From Allorhizobium pseudoryzae (lineage in GTDB: Bacteria; Pseudomonadota; Alphaproteobacteria; Rhizobiales; Rhizobiaceae): a stretch of 64,000 bases of DNA. Shown here piece after piece: positions 52,832-61,554 of this stretch; within the stretch, counting starts at the first letter, position 1; every line of letters begins with the position of its first letter. The position numbers and the translations under genes were made by a program. The notes below the pieces were generated by a model. The model had not been told where the DNA came from, made no database searches, and worked only from the letters and a program-made list of their open reading frames with translations. Where the stretch lies: assembly GCF_011046245.1 (NCBI RefSeq), contig NZ_CP049244.1, positions 124,001 to 188,000 of the forward strand, in the 5' to 3' direction.

Positions 52832-53575
52832 ATGATCACACCGAAGGCCAATCTCGCGATGATGGAGCGCCCAGGCACGCCGGAGCACACGGACTCTGTT
52901 GCCGTTTCAGGCACGGTTGGACGGGTCGGCGCCGCCTATCAGGCCATCAAGGAGGCCATCCGCAACAATGTCTTTCCGCCTGGATACCAGGCGGCGGAAG
53001 TGGAGATCGCACGGCAACTGGGCATGAGCCGGACGCCGGTGCATGAGGCCATGGCGCGGCTACAGGAAGACGGCCTTGTGCGTATTCTGCCGAAGAAGGG
53101 GATCCTCATCTGCGCATTGTCGCCCATCGACATCGAGGAGATCTACGAAGTGATCATCGCGATGGAGGGAGCGGCAGCAGCACGCATTGCCCGCCTGCCG
53201 GCCGATCAGCGCCGTTCCATCGCCGATGACCTACAAACGGCAACGGACGCCATGCACGACGCCCTTAGCAACGACAATCTTGCCGCTTGGGCTGTGGCGG
53301 ACGAGCGGTTTCACGAGACACTCGTCGCTCGATGCGGCAATCGCCGTCTGATGCGAATGGCCGGCACGGTGGCCGATCAGCTTCATCGGGCGCGCATGTT
53401 CACGCTGAATCTGCGCCCTCTCCCCACCGCATCCGCCCTGGATCATCAAACGATCATCGACCAGATCGCCAAGGGGCACGCGGAGGCCGCGAGCCACGCG
53501 GCACGCGTCCACCGTCAACAGGCGCGCGATCTGATGCTGCCGTTGATCGCCAAGCTCAACCTGCGCAATCTTTGA
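52832..53575 (+). CDS. GntR-family regulator with FCD domain
   Basis: 247 residues. N-terminal winged helix (VGAAYQAIKEAIRNNVFPPGYQAAEVEIARQLGMSRTPVHEAMARLQEDGLVRILPKKGILICALS) and a helical FCD ligand domain (EIYEVIIAMEGAAAARIA, DERFHETLVARCGNRRL, DHQTIIDQIAKGHAEAA) with the Asp/His set that binds a metal-carboxylate. Likely senses tartrate or a related acid and controls the divergent ttuCD. ATG at 52832 has AGGTGCCG before it. Its 3' end overlaps the opposing ROK gene by 20 bases. Confidence 0.9.
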   Translation: MITPKANLAMMERPGTPEHTDSVAVSGTVGRVGAAYQAIKEAIRNNVFPPGYQAAEVEIARQLGMSRTPVHEAMARLQEDGLVRILPKKGILICALSPIDIEEIYEVIIAMEGAAAARIARLPADQRRSIADDLQTATDAMHDALSNDNLAAWAVADERFHETLVARCGNRRLMRMAGTVADQLHRARMFTLNLRPLPTASALDHQTIIDQIAKGHAEAASHAARVHRQQARDLMLPLIAKLNLRNL

Positions 53576-54797
53576 CAGTTTTTTTCGCAGCAGGTTCCGC
53601 GCGGCTCGCTCCCGGGAGCCGGATCTCGCCTGGCCAGTCCTGCGGCGAAAACAGCGTATTGTGCATCTGGTTCAGCGCAATCGCGATCGCTCCGACGAGA
53701 GTGGCGCGGGAGCCGAGTTGACTTGGCTGCAGGTCAATCCTGTGGCGGGTGATGCGCAGAAGTTCCTGCCGCACAAGGTCGAGTACAAGAGGGTGGCGTC
53801 CGACATTGCCGCCGAGCACGATCGTCTGCGGATCGATCATCGCATTGACGGAGAGGATGAGGAAAGCGGCGAAACGCGCAGTCTCCCGGATGACGGCGCG
53901 CGCGGGTTCTTGACCCGCCTCTGCCTCCTGCAGAAGGCCCGGCATGGTGGACTGATGTCCGCCCCCGGCCCGGTAGCGGGCGAGAATGGTGGGCACACCG
54001 ATGGCGCTTTCCAGCGCTCCACGCTCCAGGCTCTCCTCGCTGTAGGGATCGCCGCCAAACGGTAGATAGGCGATTTCACCGGCCGCGCCGCGTGCACCCC
54101 TCATCAGCCTGCCGTTGACGAGCATGCCAAGCCCGACGCCGGTTCCGAGCGAGATGAAGGCGGAGGCTTCCAGGCCGGCGCTGCATCCCTTCCAGGATTC
54201 GCCCAGCGCTGCCGCGTTCACATCGTTTTCGATCACCACTGGGCAACCCAAGGCTTCGCTGAGGCGACGCACCACATCGAGACGACCGGTTTCCGCCATA
54301 TCGGGTGCGAGCGCCAGATGGCCCGATTGAGGATCGACAACACCGGGTGTGGCAACAGCGCCGAGCAAAACCTTATCGAAGGGAATTCCGGCATGGTGCA
54401 GCAATTTTTCCGCCAGATCCTGCACATAGGCAATCAGCGCCTCGCCTGCCCTGCCCTCCGTGGGGTGCTCGATTTCATGCACGATGCGACCGGAGATCGA
54501 GACCACCGCGATTCGGATCGTCGTGACGCCGAGATCGACACCGATGCCATAGGCGCTCTCCTCCGCCACCGCATAGGTCACGGCGCTGCGCCCCACTTTG
54601 CCGCTGACAATGCCATTGACCTGCACCCAACCGGCGTCTTCCAAAGCCCGGATCACTTCCGACATGGTCTGCTTCGAAAGGCCTGTTCTTTTGGCGAGCG
54701 TCGCCCGCGACGTGGGCCCTTCCTGCAGCAGGACATCCATGACAGCCCGCACGGACAACTGGCGCAGGACGGGCGGCTGGTTCTGGCGGAGGTTCAT
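53556..54797 (-). CDS. ROK-family transcriptional regulator (NagC/XylR type)
   Basis: 413 residues. N-terminal winged helix (VLLQEGPTSRATLAKRTGLSKQTMSEVIRALEDAGWVQVNG) followed by a ROK domain (GIGVDLGVTTIRIAVVSISG, ENDVNAAALGE, ISLGTGVGLGMLVNGRLMRGARGAAGEIAYLPFGG). The usual zinc CxCGxxGC cysteines of ROK proteins are absent. It probably represses sugar-uptake genes that are not in this window. It lies 52 bases upstream-side of a ROK kinase gene on the same strand. Confidence 0.88.
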   Translation of the reverse strand: MNLRQNQPPVLRQLSVRAVMDVLLQEGPTSRATLAKRTGLSKQTMSEVIRALEDAGWVQVNGIVSGKVGRSAVTYAVAEESAYGIGVDLGVTTIRIAVVSISGRIVHEIEHPTEGRAGEALIAYVQDLAEKLLHHAGIPFDKVLLGAVATPGVVDPQSGHLALAPDMAETGRLDVVRRLSEALGCPVVIENDVNAAALGESWKGCSAGLEASAFISLGTGVGLGMLVNGRLMRGARGAAGEIAYLPFGGDPYSEESLERGALESAIGVPTILARYRAGGGHQSTMPGLLQEAEAGQEPARAVIRETARFAAFLILSVNAMIDPQTIVLGGNVGRHPLVLDLVRQELLRITRHRIDLQPSQLGSRATLVGAIAIALNQMHNTLFSPQDWPGEIRLPGASRAEPAAKKTVKDCAG

Positions 54798-54849
54798 AAG
54801 GCACTCGGGCGGGCTGAGGGTTCAAGGATGCAGACCAGAGCGCTCCGTG

Positions 54850-55854
54850 TCAGGGAGCGTTCGGGACGCCGGCGGTCTCTCGCCTTATCCCTGCGAGCCG
54901 GGCCGCGAACGCGAGCGCACCGACGAGACCGGCTCGGGCGCCAAAACGGCTCGGCTCTACGGGGCAGGCAAAGGGAAGCAGCGGCGCCAGATGGTGGGTC
55001 AAACGCTCGAGAAACAGGGGCTGCGACCCGATCCCTCCGCCGATGACGATCCGCGATGGATCGATCAACGCCTGAACCGCGGCGATCCCGATGGACGCTT
55101 CGCGCGCCACGTCGTCGATTGCGGCCAAGGATGGACCATCACCGGCCTTGGCGCGGGCAAACAAATCGACGACGGTGCCAGCGCCGAGGTCGAAGCGCTT
55201 GCGGATGGCGCGGGTCCCCACCATGTCCTCGAACAGGCCGTTCTCGGAGGACGGTGCCAGACCGTGCGGACGCCCCCCGATCGGCAGATAGGCGATTTCG
55301 CCGGCACGCCCAAACGCGCCGCGGACGATCTCCCCGTTGATCACCAGCCCCATGCCGACACCGGTTCCGAACGAGACGAGGACAAGCGAACGCGGACCGG
55401 CCGCATCATCAGCAATGGCTTCGCCATAGGCAGCCAGGTTGACATCATTTTCAACGGCAACCGGACAGGCAAGCAGACGCCCCACGAGCGTGGAGAGCGG
55501 CTGATCGGCAGGCAGAGAGAGGTTCGGTGACAGGGATGCCAGCCCCGTCTGCGGGGAAACCGCACTCGGCACGCCGATCACCAATTGCGCCACATCCGCC
55601 AGCTCGAAGCCGCTGTCCTTCGTCAACCGGAGCGCCAGCTCGGCGATCTGGGCAAGCACGGGCGCGCCCTCCCCGTGCCGCGTTGGCTCTTCGTGGACAG
55701 CCAGCAGTTTGCCGTCGGGCATTGCCAATCCGGCCAGGGTCTTCGTTCCGCCGAGATCGACGCCGATCAGGGGCCTCGAGCGCTTATCACCATGCGATGC
55801 TGTGGAGGTGGTCACGTCACGAGGGACGGAGCCAGACACGCGTTCTTCGGACAC
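54850..55854 (-). CDS. ROK-family sugar kinase-like protein
   Basis: 334 residues: phosphate-1 motif GVDLGGTKTLAGLA, ENDVNLAAYGEA, VSFGTGVGMGLVINGEIVRGAFGRAGEIAYLPIGG and the adenosine motif IVIGGGIGSQPL. It lacks an HTH and also lacks the zinc-binding Cys motif. It phosphorylates a hexose or amino sugar if active; the D in ENDVN (catalytic Asp) is present. The start is a GTG with no clear ribosome site, so the N-terminus may be shorter; the first 25 residues are low-complexity. The 160 bases upstream are AT-richer and probably hold its promoter. Confidence 0.82.
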   Translation of the reverse strand: MSEERVSGSVPRDVTTSTASHGDKRSRPLIGVDLGGTKTLAGLAMPDGKLLAVHEEPTRHGEGAPVLAQIAELALRLTKDSGFELADVAQLVIGVPSAVSPQTGLASLSPNLSLPADQPLSTLVGRLLACPVAVENDVNLAAYGEAIADDAAGPRSLVLVSFGTGVGMGLVINGEIVRGAFGRAGEIAYLPIGGRPHGLAPSSENGLFEDMVGTRAIRKRFDLGAGTVVDLFARAKAGDGPSLAAIDDVAREASIGIAAVQALIDPSRIVIGGGIGSQPLFLERLTHHLAPLLPFACPVEPSRFGARAGLVGALAFAARLAGIRRETAGVPNAP

Positions 55855-56016
55855 CGGACCACCTTATTTTGATTGTTCGGAAAGCTGACGAATTAATACA
55901 AATCCGCAGTGCCGAGTGTCAAGCGACAGTGTTATCGGTTTTGCTGCAAGAACGACCGTTCGAGAGGCTAAGTCCCGATAGCCCAGGGGCATGCGCACTC
56001 CGCGGCAATGGAGCGA

Positions 56017-56130
56017 TCAATAACCGAAGAGTTCGGACGGATCCCAGACCGCCAACACGCCGACGAAACTGAAGATCACAGAAACGACCACCAGCACCAT
56101 CAGGCCACCAAACACCATCTTCCTCAGCAT
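56017..56130 (-). CDS. 37-residue single-helix membrane peptide
   Basis: Frame reading MLRKMVFGGLMVLVVVSV then IFSFVGVLAVWDPSELFGY. It has a basic start, one hydrophobic helix and a short acidic tail. GGAAGGCGAACG before the ATG is a strong ribosome site. It stands alone in the 384-base space between the ROK kinase and the acetyltransferase gene. No family is known to me. The strong RBS, a plausible helix and isolation support a real small protein. Confidence 0.6.
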   Translation of the reverse strand: MLRKMVFGGLMVLVVVSVIFSFVGVLAVWDPSELFGY

Positions 56131-56238
56131 CGTTCGCCTTCCTGCCTTCTGTTCGTCTTTCCCGTAAGCACGGGTTCGGTGACGGATTTAGACCGGAGAC
56201 GGTTCAAAAGCCAGCAGTCTGGACCATATGCCGCGGGA

Positions 56239-57405
56239 TCAGCGTCGTCGGCCTGCGAGACGGCGGAATTGCTGGACGGCGCGCCGTGTTGCGTCGAAGA
56301 GGTGCGGATGCGTCTTGATCCAGGCCTTTGACCGACCAAGCAGGGACAGCCCCGCAAGAACAACCCGACCCTTCAGCGTCAGCGCGGACTGAAAATCGAA
56401 CATCATCTGCGGCTTTCCGCCAAAGCCCGTCTTGTGATAGCCCTCGCCGACCGAGTAATCGATGAGGCTGATGCCATTCTCCCGGCACCAGACAAGCAGG
56501 CGCGAGACCAGCACCAGGGCCGGCGAACATTTTTCCCAAGGGCCGCCCTGCATTGTCAGAACGAGGCAATGCAATGTCTTTGCATGCACGAGGCCAAGGC
56601 AGGTGGCAACCGGCTCCCCATCCACCAGCAGCGCCCAAAGCCGGGCCGTCCCGGTGCCGTCGAGATATTGGCGGGCGACAAGCCGATAGAAGTCCCGCAC
56701 CTCCGTCTGGGCGAGAAAGTCAAAGCGCCCAAGTTCCTGGAATCGCTCCTGCCTCTGGCGGAACATCGCCGCAAGCAGCATCTCCAGATCCTGCTCGGTC
56801 TCCGCTGCCATAAACTGGATATCGCCTTGCTCGGCTAACCGGCGTTCGGACCTTTTCAGGTTCTGACGCATCTTGGTGCTTGCCATCGCATCGATCACCT
56901 GAGCGGCATCTGCGACAACGGGAGCCTCGTAGCGCAACTGCGCGCCAGTCACGATGCCGGGAAGCAGTGCCAACGGGTTTCTGCGACCTCGATAGTGAGG
57001 CGGTATTTGCGGGATGTTCACCAGATCCGCGCGCGGCAGGACGTCAAGAACCGCCTGCCAGAGGGCCCGTGCATCAGCCGCGTCTGCCACGGCATCATCA
57101 CTTGCCATCACCGGCATCGCCAGATCACACACGCCCAGCGAGACAAATTCAATGGTTGCAAAACCGTGTTGGGACCAGAGACAGAAGGGCAGCAACATCA
57201 GCGTTTTTCGCGATGAGCGCTCGCGCAGTTCAACGACGAAGAAGCGTGCGCCCCTCTTCGTGCCCAGCGTCGCCTTCACGGCTTCGATCCACGAACGCAT
57301 CTGAAAGGCCGTTGCGAAGCCTTCGGCCTCGAAACCGCCCCAGAGAGAGGAAATGGCATCCAGATCATCGTGACGTATGGCGTCGAAAGGTTCGTTTGAC
57401 GTCAT
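56239..57405 (-). CDS. CelD/BcsL-family GNAT acetyltransferase (polysaccharide-associated)
   Basis: 388 residues. Two GNAT-like halves, with a middle block TKMRQNLKRSERRLAEQGDIQFMAAETEQDLEMLLAAMFRQRQERF (the RxLRR/E-type core of CelD proteins) and the C-terminal LLVDGEPVATCLGLVHAKTLHCLVLTM, SLIDYSVGEGYHKTGFGGKPQ (Asp-Tyr...Gly...Lys block conserved in this family). It probably modifies an exopolysaccharide or cellulose-like polymer or its precursor. ATG at 57405 has GGGGAGG upstream. First of the downstream half of the polysaccharide genes. Confidence 0.82.
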   Translation of the reverse strand: MTSNEPFDAIRHDDLDAISSLWGGFEAEGFATAFQMRSWIEAVKATLGTKRGARFFVVELRERSSRKTLMLLPFCLWSQHGFATIEFVSLGVCDLAMPVMASDDAVADAADARALWQAVLDVLPRADLVNIPQIPPHYRGRRNPLALLPGIVTGAQLRYEAPVVADAAQVIDAMASTKMRQNLKRSERRLAEQGDIQFMAAETEQDLEMLLAAMFRQRQERFQELGRFDFLAQTEVRDFYRLVARQYLDGTGTARLWALLVDGEPVATCLGLVHAKTLHCLVLTMQGGPWEKCSPALVLVSRLLVWCRENGISLIDYSVGEGYHKTGFGGKPQMMFDFQSALTLKGRVVLAGLSLLGRSKAWIKTHPHLFDATRRAVQQFRRLAGRRR

Positions 57406-57436
57406 CCACGAACCTCCCCGGCTTCTCGCCGACCGA

Positions 57437-58933
57437 TCAAGGAAAAAGTCCTTTCCATTTGGGTGCGGTCGCCGAGCCGTCGATGAATTCGAAACCACCG
57501 GCGCTATTCAGAGAATGCAGCCGTCGCCCGGGCCACTCTGGACCGGGCCCGATCATCGCTTCCACCACCTGCGCAAACCCCTCGTGATCCAGTTTCGTCA
57601 CGCGGGCAATGGCGAGAGCTGCGCCATATCCGCGCCGGCAATCCTGCACCGGCCGCAAGAGGCGACCGTCCCGAACGACCATCCGCCCAGCCGGTCTCGC
57701 CGTCGCGATATCGATCAGGACAGGGTTGGCGGCATGCGGCGTCCAGGGGCCGCGGAAATCCGGCGCGGACCAGAGATGCAGCGCATCGGAGAAGGCACCG
57801 CCACCGTCGCGCACGGTCGCAAACATCCACCAGAGATTGCCGTGGCGGACCAGCGTTGCATCGCTGCAGGTCAGGCCCGTCACCAGGTCCGCCTCCTTCA
57901 CCCAGCCACCCGGATAAGCCGTCGCGCGAAACAGTTCGATCGTGCCATTCCCGGAGGTCTCGGGCACCATCCAGATCTGCCCCTCCTCCTCGAAGATGAA
58001 AGGATAGGACAGGTGACAATTGTGTTCCAGGACCGGAATCGGCTTGCCGGCCGGGCGGCCATCGACGAAATCAACGGCCGAAATAATACCCTTGCCGAGC
58101 TTGTGGATGAAATCCTCGACAAAAAGCGTGAGCTTGCCCTGATGGACGAAGGGAAAGGGATCGGCATAAAAGCGGCGCCCGTCATCCGGCAGGTCCGTCC
58201 AGCCGGTCTTGGGGTGAGCACCGAGGTCGAAGAGGTCCGGACCGTTCAGCTTGCGCCAGCCCACCCGCCAATGCGGTGAATTATAACACAGCCGGTAGAT
58301 CTGCTGCACGATCCGCCGCGCGACCTTCTTGGCGGCTGCCTTGCCGAGACGGCTGATCGACGGAATGGCCGGAGACGACCCGGCCTCTTCCTGTCGCAAC
58401 GCCTGCAACCTCGTCTGGCAGCCACCGGCGACCGACGCGGTGATGAGGGTGACAGACCGCGCCAGCATCTCGTCAAAACTTGCCAGGGCGATCCCGCCAT
58501 ATTCGGTGCCGAGCCGGGCTTCCGCAATGACATTCTGGCCGTCGAGAAGGCGCGCCGTCGGGGTCGAGCCAGACAGAATGGCAGCAATCAGCCCGTCTTC
58601 TCCGGTAAAACCGTCATAGGTGAGTTGCCAGCGCGCAACCGTTGCCGGCGCCTTGCTGCCACACAGGTCGAGAACCAGATCCGCAGGCGCTTCCCCGGCA
58701 TCCGACAGTGCCAAAAGATCGGCAGCAGGAACCCGTTCGGCCTGCCCATGCCCGGCGAGGCCGTGGATCGCGGCTTCCAACTGAAACAGCGCTTCCAGCC
58801 CCGCGGGAAGGTCCGGCAGTCCTTCGACCAGGGCAACGGTGACGGACTTGCCCGGCATCGACTTGAGACGCCGGACAAGCGTCAGGTGCCAGCGGCGCAC
58901 CACCCCTGCATTGCATTCCACTCTTATGTGCAT
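57437..58933 (-). CDS. GINT1-like beta-propeller protein (glucosamine inositolphosphorylceramide transferase N-terminal family)
   Basis: 498 residues. The N-terminal 200 residues are a loosely defined domain. The C-terminal half is a five-bladed propeller of the GINT1_N type: FYADPFPFVHQGKLTLFVEDF, HLSYPFIFEEEGQIWMVPETSGN, IELFRATAYPGGWVKEADLV, DATLVRHGNLWWMFATVRD, LHLWSAPDFRGPWTPHAANPVLID, ARPAGRMVVRDGRLLRPVQDC. In plants the related domain glycosylates inositol-phosphoceramide; bacterial members sit in polysaccharide loci and their reaction is not known. GGGGGAAGAGC precedes the ATG at 58933. Located between an acetyltransferase and a flippase gene. Confidence 0.78.
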   Translation of the reverse strand: MHIRVECNAGVVRRWHLTLVRRLKSMPGKSVTVALVEGLPDLPAGLEALFQLEAAIHGLAGHGQAERVPAADLLALSDAGEAPADLVLDLCGSKAPATVARWQLTYDGFTGEDGLIAAILSGSTPTARLLDGQNVIAEARLGTEYGGIALASFDEMLARSVTLITASVAGGCQTRLQALRQEEAGSSPAIPSISRLGKAAAKKVARRIVQQIYRLCYNSPHWRVGWRKLNGPDLFDLGAHPKTGWTDLPDDGRRFYADPFPFVHQGKLTLFVEDFIHKLGKGIISAVDFVDGRPAGKPIPVLEHNCHLSYPFIFEEEGQIWMVPETSGNGTIELFRATAYPGGWVKEADLVTGLTCSDATLVRHGNLWWMFATVRDGGGAFSDALHLWSAPDFRGPWTPHAANPVLIDIATARPAGRMVVRDGRLLRPVQDCRRGYGAALAIARVTKLDHEGFAQVVEAMIGPGPEWPGRRLHSLNSAGGFEFIDGSATAPKWKGLFP

Positions 58934-58987
58934 GCTCTTCCCCCGATGAACGAGCATTGGCGCGACGTGCCCCCACGTCACGCCAAT

Positions 58988-60247
58988 CTATTTAGCCTGA
59001 CCGGCCGTTGAAAGGCCAGCACCTCCCTTGAGGCGCCGGTAGACTGCGGCCCAGCACAGGCTGAAAAAGGTCACTTCGGCGAGAGCCGCTCCGGCCAGCG
59101 CCCAGGCCGGCGTCGAGATGGCGAGCAGGATCGCGATCGACACCAATCCGACAAGGGCGGCAAGACCGCTGAACAAGGCGAGTGTGGAAAAGGAACCCGC
59201 CGTCTCCAGGATGATCCGTGGCATCGAATAGACGATCAGCAGAGTTGATATGACCATGGCCGACGCGCCGATGACATGGATCGACGCATCAGCAAAGGTT
59301 TCCGACTTGATGTAAGGGACAATCAGAAACACCAGCGCTCCGTAGACCAGACATCCGAGACCGAGAATGCCGGACCACAGCAGCGCTTGCTTCCACACCC
59401 GCGCATAATCATGACGCCCCATGGCCGCCGACATCTCCGGCTGCATCATGTTGTCGAAAGCCGTTGCGATAATGCGCAGCGGAGCAAACAGCGTCATGAC
59501 GGCCGCGATCGGCGCATAGGCCGCAGGACCTGCCACACTGGTCACCAGGATCGCAATCGTCTGCCCCTGCAGAAGTGCGGTACTGACATAGAAAACCGTC
59601 CAGCGCAGTTGCGGCCACAAGCGCATATACCGGCGACGCACCTCACGGCGAAAGCTGATGCGGATATGGGTGCGCGGCAAGAAGAGAAGCAGCAGAATTC
59701 CAAGGCCATTCGCTACCGCCAATCCCTGAAAGATGCCGACAAGGACATCGCGCCCCTGATAAACGATGAAAGCGGTGACGGCACAGCCGATAAAGGTAAA
59801 GGTCAGATCGCTGCAACTGACGATCCACTGCCGATGACGGGCGAAGGATGCGGTGCGCAGGTGGCTGCGCAGCGCCCAGAGCCCGATGAACAGTCCGCCG
59901 ATGACAGGGCCATGCGACTCCCAGAGCCAGAGGAGCGCCATCGCAAGGAGCGCAAGCGTCGTGCTGAGGAGAAGGGCGCCAGAGCCGAAGGTGATGTCAT
60001 AGGCATCTGCTTCACGGCGCGTTCGACTACGCGAGATCCAGACGCTGGCCGGCACGGCAGTCAACGAACGGGTATAGGCAATCGCCACCCCGCCCATCAC
60101 CATGCTGATGGCGAATATGCCGTAATCTGCGGCGGAGAGAATGTGCAGCAGATAGAGGTTCAGCGCGAAATGGAATCCGCTCTGCAATGCTTCACCGCTG
60201 ACCATCAGGATCAGGCGACGGATCAGGAAAAGGGTGCGCGGGTTCAT
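58988..60247 (-). CDS. Wzx-like polysaccharide flippase (oligosaccharide transporter family)
   Basis: 419 residues with about twelve membrane helices of the MOP superfamily (LHILSAADYGIFAISMVMGGVAIAYTRSL near the N-terminus, LQGQTIAILVTSVAGPAAYAPIAAVMTLFAPLRII in the middle). It would move undecaprenyl-linked repeat units across the inner membrane. ATGA overlap with the glycosyltransferase gene upstream. Confidence 0.85.
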   Translation of the reverse strand: MNPRTLFLIRRLILMVSGEALQSGFHFALNLYLLHILSAADYGIFAISMVMGGVAIAYTRSLTAVPASVWISRSRTRREADAYDITFGSGALLLSTTLALLAMALLWLWESHGPVIGGLFIGLWALRSHLRTASFARHRQWIVSCSDLTFTFIGCAVTAFIVYQGRDVLVGIFQGLAVANGLGILLLLFLPRTHIRISFRREVRRRYMRLWPQLRWTVFYVSTALLQGQTIAILVTSVAGPAAYAPIAAVMTLFAPLRIIATAFDNMMQPEMSAAMGRHDYARVWKQALLWSGILGLGCLVYGALVFLIVPYIKSETFADASIHVIGASAMVISTLLIVYSMPRIILETAGSFSTLALFSGLAALVGLVSIAILLAISTPAWALAGAALAEVTFFSLCWAAVYRRLKGGAGLSTAGQAK

Positions 60248-61410
60248 TCGGCGGCTCCCCGCTCGGTCGTCGAACCCAAACCAGCGGCGATGCCGCGCCG
60301 CGCAAGTTTCTGCGTGACGATCCTGCCGATCGTGGCGGACACGGCATCCCGGCTGAAGAGCTTTTCGTAACGCAAACGTCCCGTAGCAGCGAAGGGAGCC
60401 AAGACCGCGGGATCATCCAGGATGGCGAGCAATGTCGCCTTCAATGCTGAGGGATCTCCGGGCGGAAGCGTCCAGCCGGTCCGGCCATGATCGACAACCT
60501 CGGTCAAACCGCCGATCGAGGATGCGATTACCGGCCTGCCCCAGGCCATGGCCTCAATTGCCACGCGTCCCAGCGATTCCGGCCGTTTGGAGGGAACCGT
60601 TACCACATCGGCCCAGCTGTAATGTTGCGAGGGATCGGGTATGAAGGGCAAAAGCGTCACGTGGTCGCCGAGGCCCAAGCGGTCGATCCGCTCCCGCAGA
60701 TCACGCTCCGGTTCGTCGCTTTCGAAGGCGCTTCCGACGATACGAACCTCAAGCCTCTGACGCACGGAAGACGGCAGGGCCGCGACCGCGTCCAGCAGGA
60801 CGTCCTGCCCCTTGATCCGGTTGATGCGACCGAGAAGCAGGACACGCAAGGGACGTGTGCCGTCATAGGTCACCGGCAAAGGTGCCGCCGGTCCCTCGAC
60901 GCCGTTATAGACGACGTGCGTCATAACGGTCTTCGGATCGCCGAATGCCTGTCGTGTGGCGTTCGAATTAAAGATGAGTTCGCTGCCGCTGAAGCGGATC
61001 AGTCCCCCTAAGATCTTCAGCGCGAGCCCCTCGGGAATCTCATGAATGTGCAGGATTGTCCTGTCGCGGGAAAAGCGGGCAGCCAGCGCATAATCCACAA
61101 TCACCGACGTATTGACGTAAACGAGATCGAAGGACCGGAGGCGCCGCAGCGCGCGCAGGACGGCGATGGGAAGCCGCGGCGCGTCGATCGTTGCCAGTCT
61201 CAGCAGCGACTTGCGCCTCAAAATCCAAAGCGGCTCGAACAGGATGCGGGTCGCATGTGGCTGAAGAATCTCAACAATTGGCCCGGGTCGCGGCAGAACG
61301 ACCTCGATTTCCGCGTCGGGATGGGTCTCCCGCAGGGCGGCGACACTTTCGGCAAAGCTGCGGTCGGAACCGTACAACTCCCAGCCCTGGTGGATACACG
61401 CGATACGCAT
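60244..61410 (-). CDS. glycosyltransferase family 4
   Basis: 388 residues, GT-B fold. N-terminal WELYGSDRSFAESVAAL, hinge VLLLGRINRIKGQDVLLDAVAAL, and the C-terminal donor motif VPSKRPESLGRVAIEAMAWGRPVIASSIGGLTEVV, with the E-x7-E Glu pair of family 4. It transfers a sugar to the lipid-linked repeat unit. The start overlaps nothing; its promoter shares the 144-base divergent region with the gene at 61555. Confidence 0.88.
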   Translation of the reverse strand: MRIACIHQGWELYGSDRSFAESVAALRETHPDAEIEVVLPRPGPIVEILQPHATRILFEPLWILRRKSLLRLATIDAPRLPIAVLRALRRLRSFDLVYVNTSVIVDYALAARFSRDRTILHIHEIPEGLALKILGGLIRFSGSELIFNSNATRQAFGDPKTVMTHVVYNGVEGPAAPLPVTYDGTRPLRVLLLGRINRIKGQDVLLDAVAALPSSVRQRLEVRIVGSAFESDEPERDLRERIDRLGLGDHVTLLPFIPDPSQHYSWADVVTVPSKRPESLGRVAIEAMAWGRPVIASSIGGLTEVVDHGRTGWTLPPGDPSALKATLLAILDDPAVLAPFAATGRLRYEKLFSRDAVSATIGRIVTQKLARRGIAAGLGSTTERGAAE

Positions 61411-61471
61411 TTAAGTTCTCACTTTAAGACAACGGCAAGCATGGTTCGCATTGGTCCCGCAAATTTCGTGC

Positions 61472-61488
61472 CTGGCCCGTTCCTTGCA
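61472..61488 (+). promoter_or_regulatory. candidate sigma54 promoter upstream of the glycosyltransferase/GH5 genes
   Basis: CTGGCCCG-TTCC-TTGCA. GG at 61474-61475 and GC at 61486-61487 are exactly ten bases apart, as required for RpoN -24/-12 elements. It is about 67 bases upstream of the ATG at 61555. Confidence 0.5.
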
Positions 61489-61554
61489 AGTTTCTCAACC
61501 AGCCGTGGCTAATGTGCCAATAGTGAACGTGTATGTGAGAAAGTTGAATCAGCT

